A DNA stretch of 64,000 nucleotides, taken from the NCBI GenBank assembly GCA_015179045.1, contig WHUZ01000023.1:682001-746000 (forward strand). Reading direction: 5' to 3'. The notes beneath the pieces were generated by a model. It was not told where the DNA came from. It ran no database searches and was given only the letters and a program-made list of their open reading frames with translations. The position numbers were made by a program, and so were the translations under genes. Positions 34,428-42,597 of this stretch are shown piece after piece (positions within the stretch are counted from its first letter, which is position 1; each line of letters begins with the position of its first letter). This DNA is from Kalaharituber pfeilii (Eukaryota > Ascomycota > Pezizomycetes > Pezizales > Pezizaceae).

Positions 34428-34598
34428 TAGCTGTTCGCCATGGCTCATCACGGCCTCTGTGTCCATATCTGCCAGCACACCTTCCTCCGGAGAGCCGCAT
34501 ATCTGCGCCGTCAACAGTTGCACCATCGCATCAGTTTGTTGTCGCGGTATGCCCCCTTCCTCCTGCCCTGACAACGACGTGCAGCAACTGGACCAGAG

Positions 34599-34842
34599 TG
34601 GTGACGACCGACGAAATGGGTAAAAGGCAAGCTTGGCATGGACAGCACGTGGAGATAAGGGCAGCACGTGAGGCGATATCATATATGTAGACTTTCTGTA
34701 CTGTAGCACACACAATCAACAACCTTCTTCTTCTCTTCTTTTCGCGCACTCGCACTCGTATTTGGTCGTACGTTCGTTCCGCCAGTTCTCACCGCTCCGG
34801 TCCATCGCAAGGCAGTAGTGGATACTATCTGTCTATCTTACA
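34599..34842 (+). repeat. LTR-like repeat, left copy of an inverted pair
   Basis: Starts TGGTGACGACCGACG and ends CTATCTTACA. About 244 bp match 35662-35924 in reverse orientation with scattered differences. TG...CA ends suggest an LTR. Both contain GGCGATATC, CAACAACCTTCT and a CACTCG run of different length. Confidence 0.75.
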
Positions 34843-35070
34843 CCAGGACACAGGGTATACCTTGCACTTCGGAGCCCGAGTGGGCGCAGCGTGAGTGTCG
34901 GCGCTGAGGATTACAGTACATGAATATGAAACTTCCAACTCACAGCGCGCCAGCTGGTTTCCTGCAGATCCTTTGGACCTGCCACCAGAGCGGACTATAT
35001 TCACTGTAGTCCATCCGGGCCATCCATCGATCTCAGTTTTTAAGAAGGTTCGGCCAATGATACTTACCAC

Positions 35071-35140
35071 TCTCGACTGACTCCCATCATTCACAAAGAC
35101 TCTCATCTCGACTGACTCCCATCATTCACAAAGACTCTCG
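35071..35140 (+). repeat. 35-bp tandem duplication
   Basis: Two adjacent perfect copies of a unit starting TCTCGACTGACTCCCATCAT. Confidence 0.9.
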
Positions 35141-35661
35141 TCGTTGTCAAGCGCGCACCAACCATCATAATTGGTGTGCGTCCAGGAGACCAAGCGATCG
35201 TACCTGAAACTGAAGAGCTCCTTCAAAATGCAGGGATTGGTTTGCTGGTGTTTCCAATAGTAAGCAGGCTTACATTGGGTCTTCCGGAGCACCTCTCCAG
35301 AGCGCTCGGCTACCAATGTCTGGTAAACTGCGGGGCCAGCACTGACTCCAAGCTCTGGAAGCGTGGAGGTGGGTATTTGGGTGGATACCTCGAAGGCAGA
35401 GGGACAGGCACAGTTTTCGCTCTCACCTGCGCACCACCTGTTCATGGATTATGAACAAGACAGCTTGCTTCTCCCCGGATCCACCGTAGTACCACCATCT
35501 AATTATGACCAATACCGTTTACAAACAGAACAAATTGTCAAAATTGCAGACACTTTCCCCCACATTATGTACTGGAAATAGGAAGGTTGTAACGGATTGT
35601 GCATAAACCGTTAAAACTCCATTCTTGATGTACTCTGGTCTTCCTCGAGAATTCTAACCGC

Positions 35662-35924
35662 TGTAAGATAGACAGATACAGTAGTATCAACTACTGCCTT
35701 GCGATGGACCGGAGCGGTGAGAACTGGCGGAACGAACGTACGACCAAATGCGAGTGCGAGTGCGAGTGCGAGTGCGAAAAGAAGAGAAGAGAAGGTTGTT
35801 GATTGTATGTGCTAGAGTACAGGAAATCTATATATTAGATATCGCCTCACGTGGTGCCCTTATCTCCACGTGCTATCTTATCCATGCCAAGCTTGCATTA
35901 ACCCATTCCGTCGTCGTCCCCACA
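35662..35924 (-). repeat. LTR-like repeat, right copy of an inverted pair
   Basis: Reverse-oriented relative of 34599-34842, with five CACTCG-type units where the left copy has two. The roughly 820 bp between them contain no recognised retroelement gene, so these may be two solo LTRs in opposite orientation or a non-autonomous inverted-repeat element. Confidence 0.7.
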
Positions 35925-36039
35925 CCGCTAGGCACCATCCGTTCCTGACCCTAATGTAGTTTTTCAGAGGGCCGGGCCCTGGCCGTTTGTTACTAGAAAT
36001 CATTGGGAGATAAGCTTCACGTTTACAAAGAGTGAGTTT

Positions 36040-36266
36040 TCTTATATCAACACTCACATGCCGCCCTGTGGGCTATGGTGAGATTAGGTACATGAGAAAT
36101 ATGAGGAGTAGAAAATGAAGGATAAAAAATGAGGAAAAATGTCCCCGCCCATCCCCACGTTTGACGTTCCACCCATTCCATCAGTGCTATGAGTCAATCT
36201 CCTTCCCCTTCTCCCCCTTTCGGGGGGAGTAGCTAGAATGAGCTGGCAGAACCTCTCGGGGCAGTC
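36040..36266 (-). mobile_element. LINE-derived fragment with family A tail
   Basis: CTTATATCAACACTCACATG followed by the reversed family A hairpin and AGATTAGGTACATGAG, which resembles the 3' UTR of the LINE-A copy at 57.4 kb. The A tail is reduced to a few bases and the upstream limit is uncertain. Confidence 0.6.
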
Positions 36267-36440
36267 TCGCCATAGCCCTTAGGGCGGTATGCGATCAATG
36301 ATATTAAAAAAAAAAAAAATCTCGGGGCAGTCACATTCTGACTGCGGCGCTCGGACCGTATCAGACGATAAACCTTTACGCTATGAGCGGATCAGGGGTA
36401 CAGTCGACCTTTCCTCACCAGCCGTGGGCCCTCAGCTGGG
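36248..36440 (+). repeat. Diverged copy of the 39.7/41.1 kb inverted-repeat terminus
   Basis: CAGAACCTCTCGGGGCAG, then CATTCTGACTGCGGC and TATCAGACGATAAACC match the order of words in the 125-bp arms at 39682 and 41154. It is interrupted by the micro-element at 36267-36319. Confidence 0.6.
36267..36319 (+). mobile_element. Micro-retroelement, family A
   Basis: TCGCCATAGCCCTTAGGGC...GCGATCAATGATATT and an A tract; flanked by TCTCGGGGCAGTC at 36254-36266 and 36320-36332 (13 bp). It begins exactly at the hairpin base. Confidence 0.95.
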
Positions 36441-36507
36441 AGATCGTTGGGCCATTCGCCTAAAAGGGATACTTCGAGTTGTACTGTGCGGCGTTGTGCT
36501 GAGTGTA

Positions 36508-37363
36508 CTGTGGTTCACCACTTTCCCGGACACCCCACTTTCCCGGACACATTTACCACCAAAACTGCGCAACTTTCGCACTCAATATCTCAACAACGAC
36601 AACAGCATTTGTGAATGCACTTTGTGTAGCTATTAGACAAAGTGTAATTCTTGCTATCTAGCACCTTTTCTTCATCAAAAATTGGGGGTGCAAAGGGATT
36701 ATGGCTTGTCGCATTTTTGTTGGAAGGCTTGGCATTTATTTGTATGGGATCTCCATACAAATGTCACCACCCCCGAATTCTGCATGCTACACCTGCAATC
36801 AATTCATGAAAAAAACTCAGACACTCACATTCAATAGCATCACTCAGTCGGAAACTATGAACAACGTAGTTAGGTAATAACTATAGTGGTTGTGAAATTA
36901 TTCACAATATTCATATTTCCCATAGAAACCATTTGTATGAGAACAACGCCCAAAAGTAGATAGTTGTACACCAACTCTACAATTCAACAAATGAAAGTGA
37001 ACTAAATGCAGCACCTTACTATACCTCTTCAGGTGATTCTTGACATATACTATCATAGCTATTGTAATTAGCGTTGAAGAGTAGGACTACATTCGAGTCT
37101 GATGAACATTTTGTATGGAGATCCCATACAAATAAATGCCAAGCCTTCCAACAAAAATGCGACAAGCCATAATCCCTTTGCACCCCCAATTTTTGATGAA
37201 GAAAAGGTGCTAGATAGCAAGAATTACACTTTGTCTAATAGCTACACAAAGTGCATTCACAAATGCTGTTGTGGTTGTTGAGATATTGAGTGCGAAAGTT
37301 GCGCAGTTTTGGTGGTAAATGTGTCCGGGAAAGTGGGGTGTCCGGGAAAGTGGTGAACCACAG
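36508..37363. mobile_element. 856-bp foldback/MITE with 254-bp inverted arms
   Basis: The arms 36508-36761 and 37110-37363 are 254 bp each and almost perfectly complementary (I noticed one mismatch). They start CTGTGGTTCACCACTTTCC and are bounded by TA on both sides (36506-36507, 37364-37365). The 348-bp centre has no gene. TA duplication and termini suggest a Tc1/mariner-related non-autonomous element. Near-identity of the arms implies recent transposition or gene conversion; the transcript would be a long perfect hairpin. Confidence 0.93.
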
Positions 37364-37643
37364 TAAGTGCGAATGTACAAGTAAGGCGAGAACAACTGAT
37401 GTTTGTATGTATTAAATATAGTAGAAGGTGATCAGTAAGAACATAAGGGCAAGCTATATAGAGAATAGGCAAAGGTAAAGGAGAGCTGAAGACAGGAATA
37501 AAGAACCAAACATTGAATAGAAGAACTAGATGTGTTGGAACAAGCTGGATGTTGAGAACGAAGAGCTGTACAGAATCACCGCCTCTTATACCACCGGCAT
37601 GATATAACGGACAGCATGACACCGAATGTATCCAAGACAACTC
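37364..37643. other. No gene recognised
   Basis: Short frames only between the foldback element and a micro-element. Confidence 0.4.
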
Positions 37644-37650
37644 TAGCTAA

Positions 37651-37738
37651 ACATCGCCATAGCCCACAGGGCGGCATGCTGGAATGATATATATTATTAA
37701 AAAAAAAAAAAAAGAAAAAAGAAAAAAAGAAAAAAATT
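37651..37738 (+). mobile_element. Micro-retroelement, family A
   Basis: ACATCGCCATAGCCCACAGG...GGCATG, then a long A-rich tail interrupted by G. Flanked by TAGCTAA at 37644-37650 and 37739-37745 (7 bp). Confidence 0.8.
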
Positions 37739-37754
37739 TAGCTAAGGAACGTAC

Positions 37755-37815
37755 CTAATATCGCCATAGCCCATAGGGCAGTACGCGATTAATGATATTA
37801 AAAAAAAAAAAAAGG
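37755..37815 (+). mobile_element. Micro-retroelement, family A, adjacent to the previous one
   Basis: CTAATATCGCCATAGCCC...ACGCGATTAATGATATT and an A tract. AACGTAC lies on both sides (37748-37754 and 37817-37823). Two independent insertions within 110 bp. Confidence 0.8.
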
Positions 37816-37968
37816 AAACGTACAAACTCAGTCTAGAGGAAGAAAAATCAGTGACACTTCATGACTGTGTAAGAAGAGAGGTGCAGCATCCATTATCGTC
37901 AGAGAAGACCGGGAAGTAGGGAATTCGCGAAACGGACACAAAAGACATGCATACATGTCGAGAATTGC

Positions 37969-38002
<34 letters not shown>

Positions 38003-38107
38003 CAGTACTCGCATGCCGCCTGAGGGCTATGGCGAGGTGTTTAGTTACATATGAAATAAGAGAAATAAGCTAATTAACATGTAGAATGGAATGTGAGGAA
38101 TATACTA

Positions 38108-38432
38108 CTAGACAGAAAAATAAGTATTTGGACAGGGGATAATGCATATTATGCGTTATGCGGTATTTGTGGAAACTAGCATATTATCGTATGCTTGGCA
38201 GTAAAGAATAGGTGTGAAAGTCCAAATTCATTATGTCAGCTGTCCAAATTTAATCACGTCAGCTGTCCAAATACTTTCTTACATAATGAATGTGGACACC
38301 CTATCACGAAATTGGGACTGTCTGATGGCTATCACCAGCCAAGCATACGAAAATATGCTAGTTTCTGCTGAATACTGCATGGCGCATAAATATGCATTTA
38401 TCCCCTGTCCAAATACTTATTTTTCTGTCTAG
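38108..38432. mobile_element. TA-flanked MITE (copy 2)
   Basis: Same termini as the 34.0 kb copy (CTAGACAGAAAAATAAG / inverse), 325 bp, bounded by TA (38106-38107 and 38433-38434), inserted in the 3' UTR of a LINE-A. Very similar to copy 1 throughout. Confidence 0.95.
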
Positions 38433-38684
38433 TATAGGAAATGACTGAGCTAATCCTCCAACTGTTCCAGTAATTTCGCAATTGCTCCCAGTCTAGTCGG
38501 ACCTTCCCTTCCGCTTGGCCATAGTTTGTCCTTCCATATCCGACAATCATCTAGCAGGTGCTGGGTTGTCTCCTCCCGTTCGCCGCACCACCGGCATTTC
38601 CGGTCCGTCTGCTTTTCCTATGTTGTGTCGCCATGCGCGTAGGCCTTTGCCCCCGAGGAGTCCTGCCAGGGTGGATACTCGTGT

Positions 38685-38731
38685 TTTTTTGTTTTTTTTT
38701 TATATCATTATCGCTTGTCGCTATGGCGATA
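38685..38731 (-). mobile_element. Micro-retroelement, family A, hairpin loop deleted
   Basis: A T tract, ATATCATTATCGCTTGTCG and CTATGGCGATA, flanked by TGGATACTCGTGT at 38672-38684 and 38732-38744. The centre of the hairpin (CCC...GGG) is missing. It sits inside the LINE-A copy above. Confidence 0.92.
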
Positions 38732-39193
38732 TGGATACTCGTGTGCCTAGTAGCTGTAATGGTCTGTAGCTCAGCCGTAGGCGGTTCCTTTCCTCCGCTC
38801 TCTTTTCCTTTGCATGTTGTCGGAGTCCGGGTTCGGTGATCTGTTCAACTTGGTATTGTAGGCATGTTCCCGTTTTAGCTGCCCTGTCTGCTTCCGTGTT
38901 GCCTTCTAAACCCTTGTGGCTTTTTATCCACATCACAGCCACATCGTGGTCCCCGCGAGCTATCCTGTCTCTTCAGGCCTTCCTCAATGCGTTTGTGGCT
39001 CCATCTGGTGTTGGGTGGCCTGTGCTGCCTTTACCATTTTGCTTATCGTCACCGAGAATTGCGAGGGCAGAGCGTGGGGTGCGTGGTGCGCGAAGTGTAG
39101 AAAAGATTGCCTGCTTGAGTAACTACAGAATGAACGTGCTATTTGAACTTGCTCATTAACACAGGAAATAAACGAAACCAACAATCGCAAAAG

Positions 39194-39195
<2 letters not shown>

Positions 39196-39241
<46 letters not shown>

Positions 39242-39278
39242 TCCCAACCCCGCATGCAGCTATTCGCCATGGCAGAGC
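39196..39278 (-). mobile_element. Micro-retroelement, family B, with long T-run then A-run
   Basis: Nearly 40 T, then about 17 A, then TCCCAACCCCGCATGCAGC and TATTCGCCATGGCAG. Flanked by CAATCGCAAAAGTC (39182-39195) and CAATCGCAAAGTC (39279-39291). Confidence 0.9.
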
Positions 39279-39291
39279 CAATCGCAAAGTC

Positions 39292-39681
39292 GGAAGGAAC
39301 CTGTAAATCAACGAATTCGAAATAATCGAAGAATCCAAAGAGAGATCCGTCCCTATTCCAAATAGACAATCTGGTGCTGCTAAGCTTGTTCTATACCGGT
39401 CCAATGTCAATTCTTTCAGCTTCCCCTTAATGGCATATACAAGGGCTTGAAATATGAAAAAAAAAGGAAAAACTTGTGAACAATAAGTTTTGAGTCCAGA
39501 AAGCGAATGAAGATGAGATATGCTCAAACTAGCTATTAGAGCAAATGAAATGAATCTTCATTGTGGCGGGCCCGTCACTGCTTGCAAGTACCAAAGTTCA
39601 TTAAAAACAGTATATAGCAAGTATAAGCCGCTGCAAACCAACAAACCCTCGCCATAGCCCACAGGGCAGCAAGCGAGTAAT
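39292..39681. other. No gene; contains a tailless family A hairpin
   Basis: At 39648-39680 a family A hairpin (TCGCCATAGCCCACAGGGC...GCGAGTAAT) ends abruptly at the start of an inverted-repeat element, with no A tail. The rest has short frames only. Confidence 0.5.
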
Positions 39682-41154
39682 CGGAACCTCTCCGGACAGG
39701 CAGATTCTGCCTGCCGCTCCCGGACCTCATCAGACGATAAACTTTACGCCATGACACTGTGACACAGGTACCAACATTGTGGGGTAGGTATGATCAATTG
39801 TTGGTAAAGACAAGTTTTAATTTGACTAGTGACGTAAGTGCGTACCGGCTCACTGGCTACCAAATATCGGCCCATGCTGTGATCTACTAGTTTGAATGCA
39901 TGATTACTCAATTAAGTAAAAAATGCAAATGGAAAAATAATGGAAAAATAGATCTGAATTAATGAGCAGATGAAGAAACAAAAATGAAATCTTGGGTTTC
40001 CTATAGTACCTCACTCTGTGATATTACTCCGTTATCAGTTCCTGTCACACTGCTAGTAGGCTTCGTCTTGCGGTGTCTCTTGCTCTTAGGATGTTACATT
40101 TGGAGTACACCACTCCAGATGCACAAGAGCTTATTCATTTGCAATGCGGAGCATTTTGAGGGTGTGCAATTGAGGTGCAGGTGTAGGTAGTAAAAGCTTC
40201 AGGATATTCTGCAAAGCCTGACAATTTTGAGACTGCTGGATGAGTTGCGCCGCTTTACAGGCTTGAAAGTAAGCAAAGCGCTCTGGTTCTTCGCTAGAAA
40301 GATTGGCATGATATTGCTCTGTTCAAATAACTTTGTTCATATAACCCCGCATACAAGCTACAAGCCTATGGCGGCGACCAAAAAAAACTACTAGAATATG
40401 TGAAGTTGATAATCCAGCTGGCGCCGTTTGGCGATGGGTCAATAATCCAGCCGTTTGCAATGACCACGATCCGGCAGCTTGAGACATTGATGCTGTAGGT
40501 TTGGTTGATGTAGTTAATAGCCATCTAGGATGAACTAAAATGATTGGAATTGGGGTCTGCAATTCAAACAATGGTCCAAGCTTCTTGTGACATGGAAGCT
40601 TGTATTGTTACAGTAAGTAATACTACTCATTACCAGCATTTAGTGCTGTAATAGCATGCCTTGGTTGAAAGGCTGTGGCTACGTTGAAAGGCTGTGGCTA
40701 CATTGCTATTGACCCAGGCCCCCAAGAGAAACGCTACTGTTTTCCCTACAAAACTGTCCTCTCAATTTTTTTTTTTTTTTTTTCTATCAATACTCGCATG
40801 CCGCCCAAAGGGCTATAGCGAGGTTTTATTAAAAGCGAAAAAAGAAGTCGAACCCCAAACTATCTACTCCTAACTACATGTAGTGCTCGCGAAACTTCTC
40901 CATGATGCGGGTGGCAGTCCCGGTCCCGGTATCTCAAGAGAGAGGATACCCTGCTGCCACACCAGGTCACTGACCTCTCGCACGGACTATACCCAGCCTC
41001 CATTCTTCATCACTAAATGCTGGTAACAAGTACCAACATTTGATCTACCTACCCCGCAATGTTGGTACCTGTGTCACAGTGTCATGGCGTAAAGTTTATC
41101 GTCTGATGAGGTCCGGGAGCGGCAGGCAGAATCTGCCTGTCCGGAGAGGTTCTG
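39682..41154. mobile_element. Element with 125-bp terminal inverted repeats
   Basis: Arms at 39682-39806 and 41031-41154 are nearly identical in inverted orientation (CGGAACCTCTCCGGACAGGC, then TCATCAGACGATAAACTTTA and GACACTGTGACACAGGTACC). The 1.2-kb interior has no recognised transposase. It contains a family B-like tail (about 40336-40380) and a long LINE-derived insert at 40766-41015. A third diverged terminus is at 36.25 kb. Flanking duplications are not clear. A non-autonomous long-TIR DNA transposon is the best reading. Confidence 0.75.
40766..41015 (-). mobile_element. LINE-derived fragment with family A tail
   Basis: A T tract, TCTATCAATACTCGCATGCC, the family A hairpin and about 200 bp of upstream sequence with CTACATGTAG as in other UTRs of the family. 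No duplication was found; the right limit is approximate. Confidence 0.65.
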
Positions 41155-41384
41155 ACTAAATTGGCCATTAAAACTGCTTAGGAACACGTGCATACCTCCC
41201 ACCAAACCCACCTAGAGAATACTGTTGTTCTCGTGCCCAGACTCTAGAATACTGTACATGATAAGCTTTACGATGAAACCAATTAAACTTCATATGGTTT
41301 GTGATGCGGAAACCTTATTGGGAAAGCCAGGTTTAGATTTTCGCCTTGGCACGAGTATGATAAATCTCCTCCATCGCAGATGGG
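41155..41384. other. Upstream of the SRPK-like fragment; nothing recognised
   Basis: No feature visible. Confidence 0.35.
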
Positions 41385-41775
41385 GTGACCAACACCCTGG
41401 CACGTAAGGCACTACGATTTCATATGCTTGGAACCGACTCTTTCTTCTCAACAAACATGCATAATCGCGTTCTGGAAACACCTTCTGTGAACCTGCCTGA
41501 GGGACATGACCAGTACCGCTTTGTGAGCTTGAGTGATCCCACAGAATGGATTGAGGAATACCGGCCAGGAGGATTCCACCCAGTTCATCTTGGGGATGAA
41601 TTTGACAATGGAATCTATGAAATTTTGAGGAAGCTGGGGTATGGAGGATACTCGACAGTGTGGCTAGCTCACGATGTGAAGTATGCACAATCTACATATC
41701 TTGCGATAAAAGCCCACCCCTCTCACCAAGTTATCGGCAGGAACTCTGGTTATGTGGCACTCAAAATCCTCCAAT
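41385..41775 (+). pseudogene. SRPK-like protein kinase, N-terminal fragment
   Basis: Encodes EEYRPGGFHPVHLGDEFDNG, then YEILRKLGYGGYSTVWLAHD (glycine-rich ATP loop) and YVALKILQ (ATP-binding lysine). This is the conserved entry of fungal SR-protein-kinase-like enzymes. The sequence stops being kinase immediately at a hAT-type terminus at 41776. The catalytic loop and C-lobe are absent from the window, so the fragment cannot be active. The start is uncertain: the frame is open from 41385, but an in-frame ATG at about 41458 gives a more family-like N-terminus. Confidence 0.8.
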
Positions 41776-41860
41776 TAGTGAGCGGCACGAGCCGAGCCAG
41801 CTCCAGCTAGCTTGGCATGAGCTCAGCTCTGGCTCGAGCTTGAGACAGCCAAGATCATGC
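41776..41860. mobile_element. hAT-type terminus truncating the kinase fragment
   Basis: Begins TAGTGAGCGGCACGAGCC, then GCTCGAGC-like and GAGCTCAGCTC words. The identical start TAGTGAGCGGCACGAGC at 61174 belongs to a hAT transposase relic. Only one end is seen here; a short internally deleted hAT or a broken copy is likely. Confidence 0.6.
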
Positions 41861-41873
41861 TAGTATTTCTCTT

Positions 41874-41913
41874 TTTTTTTTCTTTTTTTTATATATCATT
41901 ACTCGCATGCCGC
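41874..41913 (-). mobile_element. Micro-retroelement, family A, shortest copy
   Basis: A T/C tract and only ATATATCATTACTCGCATGC plus CGC, i.e. the 3' half of the hairpin. Flanked by AGTATTTCTCTT (41862-41873) and AGTGTTTCTCTT (41914-41925). About 23 non-tail bases were inserted. Confidence 0.85.
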
Positions 41914-41925
41914 AGTGTTTCTCTT

Positions 41926-42209
41926 GACAGCGCGCTAAAATGCTTAGCCAGTACAGGGTTTCATAAACTGTAAATACCTAACATGGTAATAAATTAGAGA
42001 CTCGGAGCTCATTCCGACCTGCCAACAACTTCTATAAATACCAAAAGTGGTTCAATTACATAGACGTATATCAAGTCTTTTATGTTTGATATCTCTCAAG
42101 GTCTTTAGAAGGTAAGTTGCATATTGAAAGAGTGTATTAGGCCTCTCTATTCTCTCTATTTTCTTGAAATTCTCTTCTCTTTACTACTACCCAATATCAA
42201 GACTTCGAG
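41926..42209. other. No gene recognised
   Basis: AT-rich short stretch before the pogo-like element. Confidence 0.4.
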
Positions 42210-42597
42210 ACTCATACCGTATTAACTCACTTAAGAGCAAGAAAATGAACGCGCGCTAGTTCGGTCTTGGCATGGCTCAGGCGCCATTAATCGCGCTAGC
42301 GCGCGGTTCGTGCAATCTTGGCATTACTAAGCACAGGAATGCGATTATACATGGGGGCTAATCTCCAGCTTCTCTACTCTGTCACGGAGGTGGTAAACGC
42401 AGAGATTACCGTCAGCCAGGCCAAAAAGACACTTGACTAGTAATGCTCACTAATTCTCTATGTATCTCATATAGCTATTGTGTAACTGCGATGCATTTGC
42501 GCATTTGCGCATTGCATTTTTCACATTTTTTTGCTTCACCAGCCGTCCACCCTACGGTCGACGTCGCGGTGACCCTGTAATATCTCCTACTCTTCCT

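Larger units (their letters stand above)
33984..34445 (-). mobile_element. Micro-retroelement, family B, split by a MITE
   Basis: The duplication CATCACGGCCTC (33972-33983 and 34446-34457) brackets a C/T-rich tail, CACCTGACATAACCCCGC TTGTA, then a whole MITE, then TAGCTGTTCGCCATGGC. Removing the MITE restores the family B hairpin exactly at its TA. Confidence 0.93.
37971..39052 (-). mobile_element. LINE-A, 5'-truncated copy with two later insertions
   Basis: Bounded by CGAGAATTGCGA at 37959-37970 and 39053-39064 (12 bp). From left: poly(T), family A hairpin, 3' UTR, a MITE at 38108-38432, the end of ORF2, a micro-element at 38685-38731, then RNase H coding sequence. The minus-strand frame 38721-38942 shows MWIKSHKGLEGNTEADRAAK. 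Without the insertions the copy is about 700 bp. Confidence 0.92.

Noticed and set aside
36508..37363. Assembly-induced inverted duplication
   Set aside because: TA on both sides, defined termini and a unique centre fit a transposon; raw reads would settle it.
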